Assembly (NCBI GenBank): GCA_016934315.1
Contig: JAFGSY010000044.1
Location: forward strand, 21,836-85,835
DNA length: 64,000 nt
Direction of reading: 5' to 3'
Source of the DNA: Candidatus Anaeroferrophillus wilburensis
Lineage (GTDB): Bacteria; Desulfobacterota; Anaeroferrophillalia; Anaeroferrophillales; Anaeroferrophillaceae
Of the stretch, positions 45,492 through 53,771 are shown one piece after another. A model generated the notes under the pieces. The model ran no database searches and had not been told where the DNA came from. It saw nothing but the letters and a program-made list of their open reading frames with translations. Positions within the stretch are counted from its first letter, which is position 1. Every line of letters begins with the position of its first letter. The position numbers and the translations under genes are program-made.

Positions 45492-46214
45492 ATGAAAAAT
45501 TTTCAGCTCTTATCTGTCGCGGTGCTGGTTGCCGTTTTTGTACTGCTGACTGCCTGCGGCGGTTCCAGACAGCAGGTCATGTCACCGCCGGCACCGATAT
45601 CGGCACCCCACTCAGGGATGGCGCAACCGCTCCTGCCGCTGCATTATCAAAACGGTTCCCTGTATCAGACCGACGGTCAAAGCGGCGCACTGTTTTATGA
45701 TTCCCGCCGTGCCAGAGTGGTTGGTGACATTGTTTTTGTTATTATTGCCGAAAACTTCCAGGGAACCGGCAAGGCATCAACCCAGAGTGATGGTTCAAAC
45801 AGCAGTTCCTATGCGATTCCGGAACTTATGGGGTACAAGAATATTTTTAAATCCATCGCTCCCAATGCCGATATGGGCAACCTGATAGAAACTGAAAGGA
45901 CGACCAAAACCAAAGGCAACGGTTCTACGTCACGCAGCAATACTCTTTCAGCCCGGGTGGCTGCCCGAGTCATGGACGTTTTGCCGAATGGCAATCTCAA
46001 AATTCAGGGCAGTCATTTTACCCAGGTGAACGGTGAAGATCACTTCATTACGGTCAGCGGCGTTATCAGGGCCAGCGATATTGCCGTTGATAATACCATA
46101 TCCTCCCTGGTTATTGCTGACGCCACGATAAACTATGGCGGCTATGGTGACTTGGGGACAAAACAGCGGGTTGGCTGGGCGACAAAGGTGCTTGATGTTG
46201 TTTGGCCCTTCTGA
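45492..46214 (+). CDS. flgH: Flagellar L-ring lipoprotein FlgH
   Basis: 240 residues from ATG 45492. Lipoprotein signal with lipobox LTAC, modified Cys22. FlgH blocks: LFYDSRRARVVGDIVFVII, NTLSARVAARVMDVLPNGNL, ITVSGVIRASDIAVDNTISS, VGWATKVLDVVWPF. It forms the outer-membrane bushing; Lnt encoded at 5390-6961 would complete its acylation. Confidence 0.96.
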   Translation: MKNFQLLSVAVLVAVFVLLTACGGSRQQVMSPPAPISAPHSGMAQPLLPLHYQNGSLYQTDGQSGALFYDSRRARVVGDIVFVIIAENFQGTGKASTQSDGSNSSSYAIPELMGYKNIFKSIAPNADMGNLIETERTTKTKGNGSTSRSNTLSARVAARVMDVLPNGNLKIQGSHFTQVNGEDHFITVSGVIRASDIAVDNTISSLVIADATINYGGYGDLGTKQRVGWATKVLDVVWPF

Positions 46215-46360
46215 GTCAGAGAAAAGCCGGATTGAAACGGATTCCGGCCAGTTGTTTCACCGGCAGTGTGGGCTGGCCGTCACAGTGTCCAGAACGTGAA
46301 TGTCAAATGGGTGTTCACCTTGCCCTCAATGCAGAACATCAGGGGAAGGACAGGTGGTAA

Positions 46361-47482
46361 ATGATGAACAGAACAATGATCCTAAAGTGTGCTGCTGTTT
46401 TCCTGGTTTTGGCCTCTATGGTCTTAGGGGTTGAGGTTGGTTATGCCGTCCGGCTGAAAGATATTGCTTCAATTCAGGGGGTGCGCACCAATCAACTGGT
46501 TGGTTATGGTTTGATTGCCGGTCTTGACGGTACCGGTGACGACACCAAAAAAGGAAAATTTGCCAGCGAGGGAATGGCTAACTTTCTCGAAAAACTGGGG
46601 ATGCCGGTCGATGCGACCACCATTGACCTGGACAATGTGGCAGCCGTTATGGTGACGGCGGAGCTCCCTCCTTTTGCCCGTAACGGTTCCCGGTTGGATG
46701 TGCTGGTTTCCTCCATCGGCGATGCTGAAAGCCTGCATGGGGGAACGCTGCTGCTAACGCCTTTGAGAGGGCCTGATGGCAATGTGTATGCCGTGGCTCA
46801 GGGAGCGGTTTCGGTGGGAGGATTCAGTCTTGGTGGGGCTGGGGGCAAAAGTGCCAAGAATCATCCAACAGTGGGCAGGATTGTTAATGGGGCCCAGGTG
46901 GAGCGGGAACCGCCATCACAGATTTTTACTGACGGAAAAATTGTCTTGTCCCTGCATCAGCCTGATTTCATGACTGTTTCCCGGGTCAGCAGGGCGATCA
47001 ACGATACCTTTGGGACCGAACTAGCCGTACCTATTGATGCGGCCACGGTTGAAATGGAGCCACCCAGCCGTGAGAAGAGGGCCGTGGTTCCGTTTTTGGC
47101 TGCCCTGGAAAATCTGCAGATTGTCCCGGATTCCCGGGCCAAAGTGGTCTTTGACGAGCGAACCGGGACGGTGGTAATGGGACGGGATGTGATGATTGAT
47201 ACGGTGGCCATTGCCCATGGGGATCTCAGCGTGCAAATTGCCCCCACACCTCAGGTCTCCCAGCCTGAACCATTTTCTGGCGGCCAAACAGTGGTAACGG
47301 CGGCAACGGAGATCACGGTCACCGAGGAGGATACGCGCCTTATGGTGCTGCCGAAAACGGTGCAGATTGATGAACTGGTGCGGGCTTTGAATGCGGTTGG
47401 GGTGACCCCCCGTGATTTGATGTCGATTCTTCAGGCGATCAAGGCCGCCGGGGCATTGCATGCTGATCTGGAGATTATGTAG
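46361..47482 (+). CDS. flgI: Flagellar P-ring protein FlgI
   Basis: 373 residues. Signal peptide (about 1-30), then VRLKDIASIQGVRTNQLVGY, GLIAGLDGTGDDTKKGKFA, NGSRLDVLVSSIGDAESLHG and, near the end, LPKTVQIDELVRALNAVGV. It forms the peptidoglycan bushing of the rod. Normal length. Confidence 0.97.
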   Translation: MMNRTMILKCAAVFLVLASMVLGVEVGYAVRLKDIASIQGVRTNQLVGYGLIAGLDGTGDDTKKGKFASEGMANFLEKLGMPVDATTIDLDNVAAVMVTAELPPFARNGSRLDVLVSSIGDAESLHGGTLLLTPLRGPDGNVYAVAQGAVSVGGFSLGGAGGKSAKNHPTVGRIVNGAQVEREPPSQIFTDGKIVLSLHQPDFMTVSRVSRAINDTFGTELAVPIDAATVEMEPPSREKRAVVPFLAALENLQIVPDSRAKVVFDERTGTVVMGRDVMIDTVAIAHGDLSVQIAPTPQVSQPEPFSGGQTVVTAATEITVTEEDTRLMVLPKTVQIDELVRALNAVGVTPRDLMSILQAIKAAGALHADLEIM

Positions 47483-47668
47483 TTGCCAACCGCTTGGTTT
47501 GCTGATTACCGTTTGCTTGCCGCGATCAGCTTTGAAAACGACATCATGGTGGGGAGGCTGGTGGAATGTGCCGGCTGGATGTTGTAGGGGAAAAATGTTT
47601 GCGCTCTGGCACGAGTGACAGGAGGAATGGCATGCCCTTTGCATTATAATGCCGCAAGGAGGAAAAAA

Positions 47669-48031
47669 ATGCCGTATGATCCCGTGGTATTTCCCGTGAG
47701 CAGTGCGCCGCTGATGGAGTCTTGGAAAAGCATAAAAACAGTTAAAAAAACACTCGATTCGGTCGATACTATGACAGGTGACCAGCCGTTGCCCGACAAG
47801 CGGTTAGCCGGAGCCTGCCAGCAGTTGGAATCGATGTTTATGGCCATGCTTTTGCAGGAGATGAGAAAGGGTATTCCCCATGATGGGTTGATCCCCGAAA
47901 GTAACGCGACCAACCTGTATACAACGCTCTTTGATAACCATCTGGCTGATCTTCTGGCAGAACGGCAGGCAACTGGATTAGGGCAGTTTTTCTATCACCA
48001 GCTACTTGACTCCCAGCCAAAAAATACCTAA
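47669..48031 (+). CDS. flgJ: FlgJ-type rod-binding protein, N-terminal domain only
   Basis: 120 residues from ATG 47669 behind CAAGGAGGAAAAAA. It contains the rod-binding domain ACQQLESMFMAMLLQEMRKG, NLYTTLFDNHLADLLAERQA, TGLGQFFYHQL. The peptidoglycan hydrolase domain found in enterobacterial FlgJ is absent, which is the usual short form outside gamma-proteobacteria. It caps the growing rod. Its stop codon lies inside the palindrome that holds the flgM promoter. Confidence 0.88.
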   Translation: MPYDPVVFPVSSAPLMESWKSIKTVKKTLDSVDTMTGDQPLPDKRLAGACQQLESMFMAMLLQEMRKGIPHDGLIPESNATNLYTTLFDNHLADLLAERQATGLGQFFYHQLLDSQPKNT

Positions 48032-48075
48032 AGTTTTACTGATTTTTGCCGATAATAAAATCAATAAAACTTTAG
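48028..48075. repeat. 48-bp near-perfect palindrome over the flgM promoter
   Basis: CTAAAGTTTTA (48028-48038) matches TAAAACTTTAG (48065-48075) exactly, and TGATTTT (48040-48046) matches AAAATCA (48057-48063). Only one internal mismatch separates them; the loop is TGCCGATAAT. It overlaps the flgJ stop codon and the complete sigma28 promoter. Confidence 0.9.
48029..48055 (+). promoter_or_regulatory. Sigma28 (FliA) promoter of flgM
   Basis: TAAAGTTT, 11-bp spacer, GCCGATAA: an exact match to the enterobacterial FliA consensus. Predicted start is near 48062, about 30 nt before flgM. Confidence 0.93.
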
Positions 48076-48090
48076 TTTGGAGGGGCAACG

Positions 48091-48411
48091 TTGAAGGTAG
48101 AAACAATAATGAATAAAATCCAGAATGTACTTAATCCCGATGCGGCAAAAGAGGCGCTGCAGGCGAAGCAATCCTCACAGATTCAGCAGCAACAGCAGCA
48201 GCCGGCCGCTGGGATTGCCGATATGGTCAGTTTTTCTTCCAAGGGGAAGGATATTGCCCGCATTGCCGAACAGGTCAAGGAAACGCCGGAAATCCGGCAG
48301 GACCTGGTGGCTGAAATGAAATCGGCGATCGAAGCTGGCACATACAAGGTTGACAGTCAGGATCTGGCGACTAAAATGATCAAGGAAATGCTCATGGAAT
48401 CGCTGTTGTAA
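48091..48411 (+). CDS. flgM: Anti-sigma28 factor FlgM
   Basis: 106 residues from TTG 48091 (GGAGGGGCAACG ahead); ATG 48109 is an alternative. A Gln-rich middle (IQQQQQQPAAG) precedes the sigma28-binding C-terminal half: VSFSSKGKDIARIAEQVKET, IRQDLVAEMKSAIEAGTYKV, DLATKMIKEMLMESLL. It holds FliA until hook completion and is then exported. It is under the control of FliA itself, giving feedback. It has its own terminator. Confidence 0.95.
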   Translation: MKVETIMNKIQNVLNPDAAKEALQAKQSSQIQQQQQQPAAGIADMVSFSSKGKDIARIAEQVKETPEIRQDLVAEMKSAIEAGTYKVDSQDLATKMIKEMLMESLL

Positions 48412-48440
48412 GCTTTAGGTATAGCTTTCGCAGACATCGA

Positions 48441-48471
48441 AGCCATGGATCGTTGATCCATGGCTTTTTTA
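48441..48471 (+). terminator. Rho-independent terminator after flgM
   Basis: Perfect 11-bp stem AGCCATGGATC / GATCCATGGCT (48441-48451 with 48455-48465), GTT loop, T-tract. It separates flgM from the flgN-flgK genes. Confidence 0.95.
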
Positions 48472-48588
48472 TTCCCTGACGATCAGATCCGCCAGGCAGG
48501 TTAGTAGGGATGTCCGGGGGATGTTAATGTCCCGCTGGGCATAAACGTAAACAGAGTATTTTGATAGCTACCAGACAGGAAACGAACG

Positions 48589-49089
48589 ATGTCCCGATGG
48601 TTTTTGCAGGCAGGGAAAATTATTGAACGCAAACAGGCGCTGCTCGGGCGGGTCGAAGAACTCTACCGGCAGATGGAAACAACAATGGCCGAGGTTAATC
48701 CCCTCAAGCTGTGTGGACTGCTCTATGAAGGCAATAAGGTCATTGCCGAGTTGGGGGCTGTTCTTGCCGATGAGCGGCACTGTCTTGCGGCCTGCAGCAA
48801 GGAAACAGGCAAAAAAATTGATTCAATAAAGAGCTTGCTGTCCTGTTTCCCTGGATGCCAGCAGCAAGCGTTGCAGGAAAAATGCCGGAATGTTGACCAT
48901 TTGGCAGGAGAAGTTCAGATCAGCAGACAGATGCTGGATGAATCACTGGTCAGATTAACCATGCTGAATAAACGCTATGCTGACTTTTTTCAGCAGGTGC
49001 TGCCAGTTAACTTGGGCTATCGGCAGGGTGGCACCATGAATAATGCCCCGGCGGCGCTGCGGGGCAATGCTTTCAATCGCCAGGTTTGA
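48589..49089 (+). CDS. flgN: FlgN-like export chaperone
   Basis: 166 residues, mostly helical: GKIIERKQALLGRVEELYRQ, LKLCGLLYEGNKVIAELGAV, QISRQMLDESLVRLTMLNKR. The C-terminal part YADFFQQVLPVNLGYRQGG is like the FlgN end. FlgN chaperones FlgK and FlgL, which follow. Assigned from position between flgM and flgK, helical pattern and length rather than a strict motif. Confidence 0.75.
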   Translation: MSRWFLQAGKIIERKQALLGRVEELYRQMETTMAEVNPLKLCGLLYEGNKVIAELGAVLADERHCLAACSKETGKKIDSIKSLLSCFPGCQQQALQEKCRNVDHLAGEVQISRQMLDESLVRLTMLNKRYADFFQQVLPVNLGYRQGGTMNNAPAALRGNAFNRQV

Positions 49090-49184
49090 TTTTCTTGTTG
49101 TTGACGCTTATTGTTCAATGGGTGGACATCCTGTTCCACCGCCAGGGAATAACTCAGCCGTGCAGAAAAAAGGATGGATGACCT

Positions 49185-50894
49185 ATGGCCGTCGGGCTCA
49201 ATAATACTCTGAACACTTCCCGTTTATCCCTTCTCAGCCAGCAGACTAATATTGACATTATTGGTCACAATGTTGCCAATGTCAACACTCCCGGCTATTC
49301 TCGTCAGGTTGGCATTCTCCAGACGACTCCGCCTCTTGCTGATGCCGTCGGTATGCGGGGCACCGGAGTGGAAACTACCCGGATTATGAACCTCTATGAC
49401 CGGTTTATCGGCATGCAGCTGAATATGGAAAACAGCACTATGGGCATGTGGCAGGCACGCAGTGATGCCTTAGCTGACCTCAACAGGACCTTCAATGAAG
49501 TTGGCGACTACGGTTTATTGCCGGTTATTGGCGAGTTCTGGAATGCCTGGGAGGACTTGGCCAATAATCCGGAGGGAACCGCCCAAAGAGTTTCAGTGGT
49601 TCAGAACGGCAAAATCATGACCTCATCTTTCAATACTATGAATGAAGACCTGGTGACCCAAAAACGTATTTTACGTCAGCGAATTGAAGGTGGGGTTCAG
49701 GAGTTGAATAACCTGACGGCTCAAATTGCCCAGTTGAACGAGGTTATTTCCCGCAATGAACAGCTTGGTCAAGATGCCAATGACCTGAGGGATCGGCGTA
49801 ACTATTTATTAACCCAGCTTTCCGGTATGATTGATATCAATTATTTTGAAAATGAGATGGCTCAGGTTACCGTTCTCAGTGCCAATGGCAAGTCGCTGGT
49901 TCAGGGGATTCAGTCATATGACCTGCGGGTTGATGCTGATCCACTTACCAAAGATCCGCTGATTGTCTGGAATGATGATATTTCGCCGATGAACGAACAT
50001 GTCAGTGGCGGAGAGGTGCGGGGTTGGCTTGATGCCTGGGATGACTTGACGACCGCCCATGATCAGCTCCAGGAACTTGCTGCAGCGCTTATTTTTCATG
50101 TCAATCAGGAACATGTCCAGGGGTATGGCTTGGATGGGACGACCGGAACCCTGTTTTTTGACCATGCCATTACGCTAAGTGAAGGTGCTAACAACCTTGG
50201 TGATGGTGTCCTGGCTTTTGACCCGGCTCAGGGAATGGATGGCATTGACTGGGCGACGCTGGCAAACTATGATGACTTTGAAATCCAATTTACCGCTGAT
50301 TATGGTGGTGTTGGTGATGAATTCAGGATTCTCGATACCAGTACCGGTGAGGATCTCAGTCCTGCGCTGATCGACACGTCTGTCGCAGGTGAACTGGCCA
50401 TTGATTTCAATAATGGCTATTTTGTCAAGATTGTCTATGACCCGACAGGAACATCCCCTCGTGCTGGCGATACCTTCTCTCTCTCCTTTCGCGGCAACGC
50501 CGCCCGGACGGTGGAAGTTAATGATGTCTTGGAAGATCCGGCAAAAATTGCCGCTGCCGATAATCCACTGGAGGTGCCAGGGAATAACAGGGTAGCCCTG
50601 GGTATTGCCCAGTTGCAGTATGGTTTAACCATGTCTTCCCAAAGTGCTACGTTCAATGAGTTTTACGCTTCGGTGGTCAGTAGTGTCGGTTCACTGTCTC
50701 GACTGGCCAGCAGCAATGAAGAAAATTCAGCGTTGGTGGCGGAGCAGCTGCAATTAAAACTGGAGTCTGTTTCCGGAGTTTCCATTGATGAAGAGATGAC
50801 CAACCTGATGCGCTTCCAGCAGGCCTATGCCGCCTCGGCAAGGATTATTTCCAAGGTTGATGAATTGATGCAGAGTATTCTGCAAATGGTTTAA
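49185..50894 (+). CDS. flgK: Hook-filament junction protein 1, FlgK
   Basis: 569 residues. N-terminal LNTSRLSLLSQQTNIDIIGH, NVANVNTPGYSRQVGILQ; C-terminal DEEMTNLMRFQQAYAASARI and ISKVDELMQSILQMV. These rod-like ends pack in the D0 domain; the centre is variable. Standard length. It is the first junction layer on the hook. Confidence 0.97.
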   Translation: MAVGLNNTLNTSRLSLLSQQTNIDIIGHNVANVNTPGYSRQVGILQTTPPLADAVGMRGTGVETTRIMNLYDRFIGMQLNMENSTMGMWQARSDALADLNRTFNEVGDYGLLPVIGEFWNAWEDLANNPEGTAQRVSVVQNGKIMTSSFNTMNEDLVTQKRILRQRIEGGVQELNNLTAQIAQLNEVISRNEQLGQDANDLRDRRNYLLTQLSGMIDINYFENEMAQVTVLSANGKSLVQGIQSYDLRVDADPLTKDPLIVWNDDISPMNEHVSGGEVRGWLDAWDDLTTAHDQLQELAAALIFHVNQEHVQGYGLDGTTGTLFFDHAITLSEGANNLGDGVLAFDPAQGMDGIDWATLANYDDFEIQFTADYGGVGDEFRILDTSTGEDLSPALIDTSVAGELAIDFNNGYFVKIVYDPTGTSPRAGDTFSLSFRGNAARTVEVNDVLEDPAKIAAADNPLEVPGNNRVALGIAQLQYGLTMSSQSATFNEFYASVVSSVGSLSRLASSNEENSALVAEQLQLKLESVSGVSIDEEMTNLMRFQQAYAASARIISKVDELMQSILQMV

Positions 50895-50969
50895 ACCCGC
50901 GCCGGCACGCTTTTGCCAGAATAGTCATTTGCTGATGAAACAGCAGTACCGGTCCCAGGAGTTGAACTG

Positions 50970-52763
50970 ATGAGAACAACCAATTCCATGATGTTCCTCA
51001 GCGTCCAGTCCCGCATCGCCCGGGTGGAGGAGATGCGGGCCAAGTTCCTTGATCAGATCTCTTCCGGCAACCGGATTGCTTCACCGGCAGACGATCCGGT
51101 GGGGCTGGCTAAAGTTATGAATTACAGCGCCGAAGAGGTTCGTATCAGTCAGTTCGGTCGCAACATGATTGATGGAACCGCCTGGTTGACGGCCATTGAC
51201 CATGCCATGAGTGAAACGGTTGATATTTTTATGCGGGTTGATACCCTGTTGTTGCAGGCAGGCAATGATACCCTCAATCAGGACAACCTCAACTCGCTGG
51301 CCGGCGAACTGGAAACAATGCTCGAGAGTCTGGTGGGGTTGGGCAATACCAATAATGCCGGTTCCTATCTTTTTGCCGGTCACCAGACCAGAACAACACC
51401 CTATAGTCTGCTGGGTGAGGGGCTTGGCGCTTTATACCAGGGAGATGATGGCCAGCGGAATATCGAAGTGGGGGTGAACCAGGAGTTGATGGTTAATGCC
51501 GTGGGTGGTGGCTATGCTCTGGATGGTCGGGATATAGATGGTTTTTTCAAGCAGGATGGCCTTCATGATGCTGATGCCCGTGATGCCTTTGACCTGCTTT
51601 CCCGGACAGTTGAAGAGCTGCGTTCGGCTGCCAGCCGGAGTTACCAGACTTCCAGTGCCATCGATGAGACAATCAGCGCCGAGCTGATCTCGGGACAATT
51701 ATCAGTTGCCGTGGTTGCTGCCGATGGCTCCGGAGAAAAAGTAGTAACGATCAGTGACTCGCTGCCATTTTCCATGCATGCCGGCGGTGCCACAACGGCC
51801 GAATACGCGGCCAATAATGCTTGGAGCATCAATGAGCGGCTGGCCTTGGCGGTTGCCAATGGCGAGCTGGAAGAGGAGGAGTTGGTGACCGTCAGTCTGC
51901 GGACCCAGGTTGCCGGTGCTGCGGTTGTCGATCCCGGGGCGGCTGTCACCTTGGCTGCCGGCGACCTGACCATCAATGGTACGGCGATCGGTCCCATGGA
52001 GCTGCAGGAAGTTGACGGTGACGAAGTGGTTGCCCTGGCAAATATCCGTGAAATTGCCAGCCGCATCAATGAGCAGAGTGAAACAACCGGGGTGTGGGCC
52101 ACCTATGAGGGTTCCGGATTCAATTACCATCTGGTGTTGAACAATCTGGCTGCCGGTTCCCATGCCCTCAATGATCCCATCAGCATAACGGCAACGGATG
52201 AGGCGACTTCGTGGACCGGGCTTGGAGTCGCAAGCATGGCGGGCGTCGAAACGACCGTCTATCATGCCGGCGCGGCCGACCCGGACCCACCGGTCAATCC
52301 TGAGGATTATGATAGTCAGAATGCCGCTCTGCCGGGGGCAGAGACAACGACGGTGTATAATAGCAATAACGGCCGCTTGACCTTTTCCGGTGGCGTCGAG
52401 TTCGAGCTCCAGGAACATACTTCTGGTGTGTTGTCTTCATCCTTGGGGTTGACCAGCAATGAGGGCACCGATACCCATCAAGCAATGACCGTTCTTAGTG
52501 CCAGGCTGATGGAAGTTCAGCGTTATATGGCCCATTTCGGTGGCCAGCAGGCTACGGTGGGGGCGCGCATGAATCGTATTGACCGCTCGGTGCAAACCTA
52601 TGAGGAGCGGACTATCAATCTCAAGACGTTCATTGCTGAAATCAAGGAAGTTGATATCACTGAAGCCGTTATGAATTACCAGATGGCCCAGAACGCGTAT
52701 GAAGCTACCCTGGCTGCTTCAGCCAGGATCTACACGACGACAATTCTCGATTATCTGAGCTAG
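50970..52763 (+). CDS. flgL: Hook-filament junction protein 3, FlgL, with large central insertion
   Basis: 597 residues, about 280 more than E. coli FlgL. N-terminal TNSMMFLSVQSRIARVEEMR, SSGNRIASPADDPVGLAKVM and C-terminal MNRIDRSVQTYEERTINLK, TEAVMNYQMAQNAYEATLAA are standard. Between about 230 and 500 lies an extra domain with LAAGDLTINGTAIGPMEL, REIASRINEQSETTGVWATY, like the flagellin hook IN motif. This would project from the junction ring. Gene intact. Confidence 0.93.
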   Translation: MRTTNSMMFLSVQSRIARVEEMRAKFLDQISSGNRIASPADDPVGLAKVMNYSAEEVRISQFGRNMIDGTAWLTAIDHAMSETVDIFMRVDTLLLQAGNDTLNQDNLNSLAGELETMLESLVGLGNTNNAGSYLFAGHQTRTTPYSLLGEGLGALYQGDDGQRNIEVGVNQELMVNAVGGGYALDGRDIDGFFKQDGLHDADARDAFDLLSRTVEELRSAASRSYQTSSAIDETISAELISGQLSVAVVAADGSGEKVVTISDSLPFSMHAGGATTAEYAANNAWSINERLALAVANGELEEEELVTVSLRTQVAGAAVVDPGAAVTLAAGDLTINGTAIGPMELQEVDGDEVVALANIREIASRINEQSETTGVWATYEGSGFNYHLVLNNLAAGSHALNDPISITATDEATSWTGLGVASMAGVETTVYHAGAADPDPPVNPEDYDSQNAALPGAETTTVYNSNNGRLTFSGGVEFELQEHTSGVLSSSLGLTSNEGTDTHQAMTVLSARLMEVQRYMAHFGGQQATVGARMNRIDRSVQTYEERTINLKTFIAEIKEVDITEAVMNYQMAQNAYEATLAASARIYTTTILDYLS

Positions 52764-52873
52764 GCTGGCTGCCAGTGCTGGCCAGGGTGAGATTGTTGTT
52801 GCTGATGAGCATTGAAATCGTTGAAAAAAAGCAAACAGCATAAAAAAGTTCGTCTCTGTGAAGGAGGAAGATC

Positions 52874-53323
52874 GTGCAGTATACAACCAGTCGCTTCGGG
52901 GTTATTGAGGTAGCCGAAGATCAAGCCATTCAGTTTAAGGGTGGCCTGTTTGGCTTTACAAATCTTACCAGGTATACTATGATTCCCCACCGTGACCATA
53001 GTCCCTTTATCTGGCTGCAGTCGCTGGAGCAGGCTGATCTTGCCTTTCCGCTGATCGATCCTCATCTGATCTATCCGGATTATCTGCTGGAAGTATCCCG
53101 GGATCAGGCTGACGAGCTGGGGATTGAAGATGAAGAGGCTGTGAAAATCTTTGTGGTCGTTGCTATGGAGAAAAAGGCGTCGCGGATGCATCTCAATATG
53201 CAGGGTCCGATCATTATCAATCAGTTGAATCGCTTTGCAAAGCAGATCGTTGATGAACAGTGTTCCTATGCCGGCGAGGTAGAGCTGGCACCACGATCCG
53301 AACAACAGGCCAATGGCCACTGA
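52874..53323 (+). CDS. fliW: Flagellar assembly factor FliW
   Basis: 149 residues from GTG 52874 (GAAGGAGGAAGATC before it). Blocks: TSRFGVIEVAEDQAIQFKGG, LFGFTNLTRYTMIPHRDHSP, FIWLQSLEQADLAFPLIDP, and NMQGPIIINQLNRFAKQIV. FliW binds flagellin or CsrA and so links filament assembly to translation. csrA follows. Confidence 0.95.
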   Translation: MQYTTSRFGVIEVAEDQAIQFKGGLFGFTNLTRYTMIPHRDHSPFIWLQSLEQADLAFPLIDPHLIYPDYLLEVSRDQADELGIEDEEAVKIFVVVAMEKKASRMHLNMQGPIIINQLNRFAKQIVDEQCSYAGEVELAPRSEQQANGH

Positions 53324-53447
53324 CCAGGAAAGTTATGCTCTGGACGCCTCACAGAGGTCGTCAAGTCCACCATCCTGGTGATGGTATGGTGTTTTTGCTG
53401 TTTTGAAACGCTTTGTCTGCAGCGGTAGGAAGAAAAGAAATCGGCTG

Positions 53448-53747
53448 GTGTTGGTTTTAGCGCGAAAAACAAATGAATCGATCAATATCGGTGATGATAT
53501 AGTCATTACCGTGGTCGCCATTGAAGGCGGGGTGGTGAAACTTGGGATTGAGGCGCCGAAGGAAATCCCTTTGCTTCGAGGTGAGGTGCGAGAGCGGATT
53601 ACCAAAGCAAACCTGGCGGCCGCAGGCAGTGAACCATCGTGGTTCAATGGATTGCAGCAGGAAAAAATAGTGGTGTCCCGGGGCACAGCTGGTAGCCGGA
53701 GGCCGGTGGTGACGGTTGCTGCAAAACGGCAAAAAATAGACGATTAA
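53448..53747 (+). CDS. csrA: CsrA with extended C-terminus
   Basis: 99 residues from GTG 53448, which gives the canonical start MLVLARKTNESINIGDDI; the frame opens to 53403 but those residues are not CsrA-like. VVKLGIEAPKEIPLLRGEV and RERI complete the RNA-binding fold by residue ~60. About 35-40 further residues (PSWFNGLQQEKIVVSRG and a basic end) exceed the usual length. It represses translation at GGA motifs, typically flagellin mRNA, and is antagonised by FliW encoded 125 bp upstream. Confidence 0.92.
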   Translation: MLVLARKTNESINIGDDIVITVVAIEGGVVKLGIEAPKEIPLLRGEVRERITKANLAAAGSEPSWFNGLQQEKIVVSRGTAGSRRPVVTVAAKRQKIDD

Positions 53748-53771
53748 CGGTTCTCTAACAAAGGTATGGGG

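Noticed and set aside
46308..46323. Possible -24/-12 promoter before flgI (GGGTGTTCACCTTGCC)
   Set aside because: GG-N10-GC spacing is right but the CAC part of the -24 element does not match, and flgI is probably in the flgF operon.
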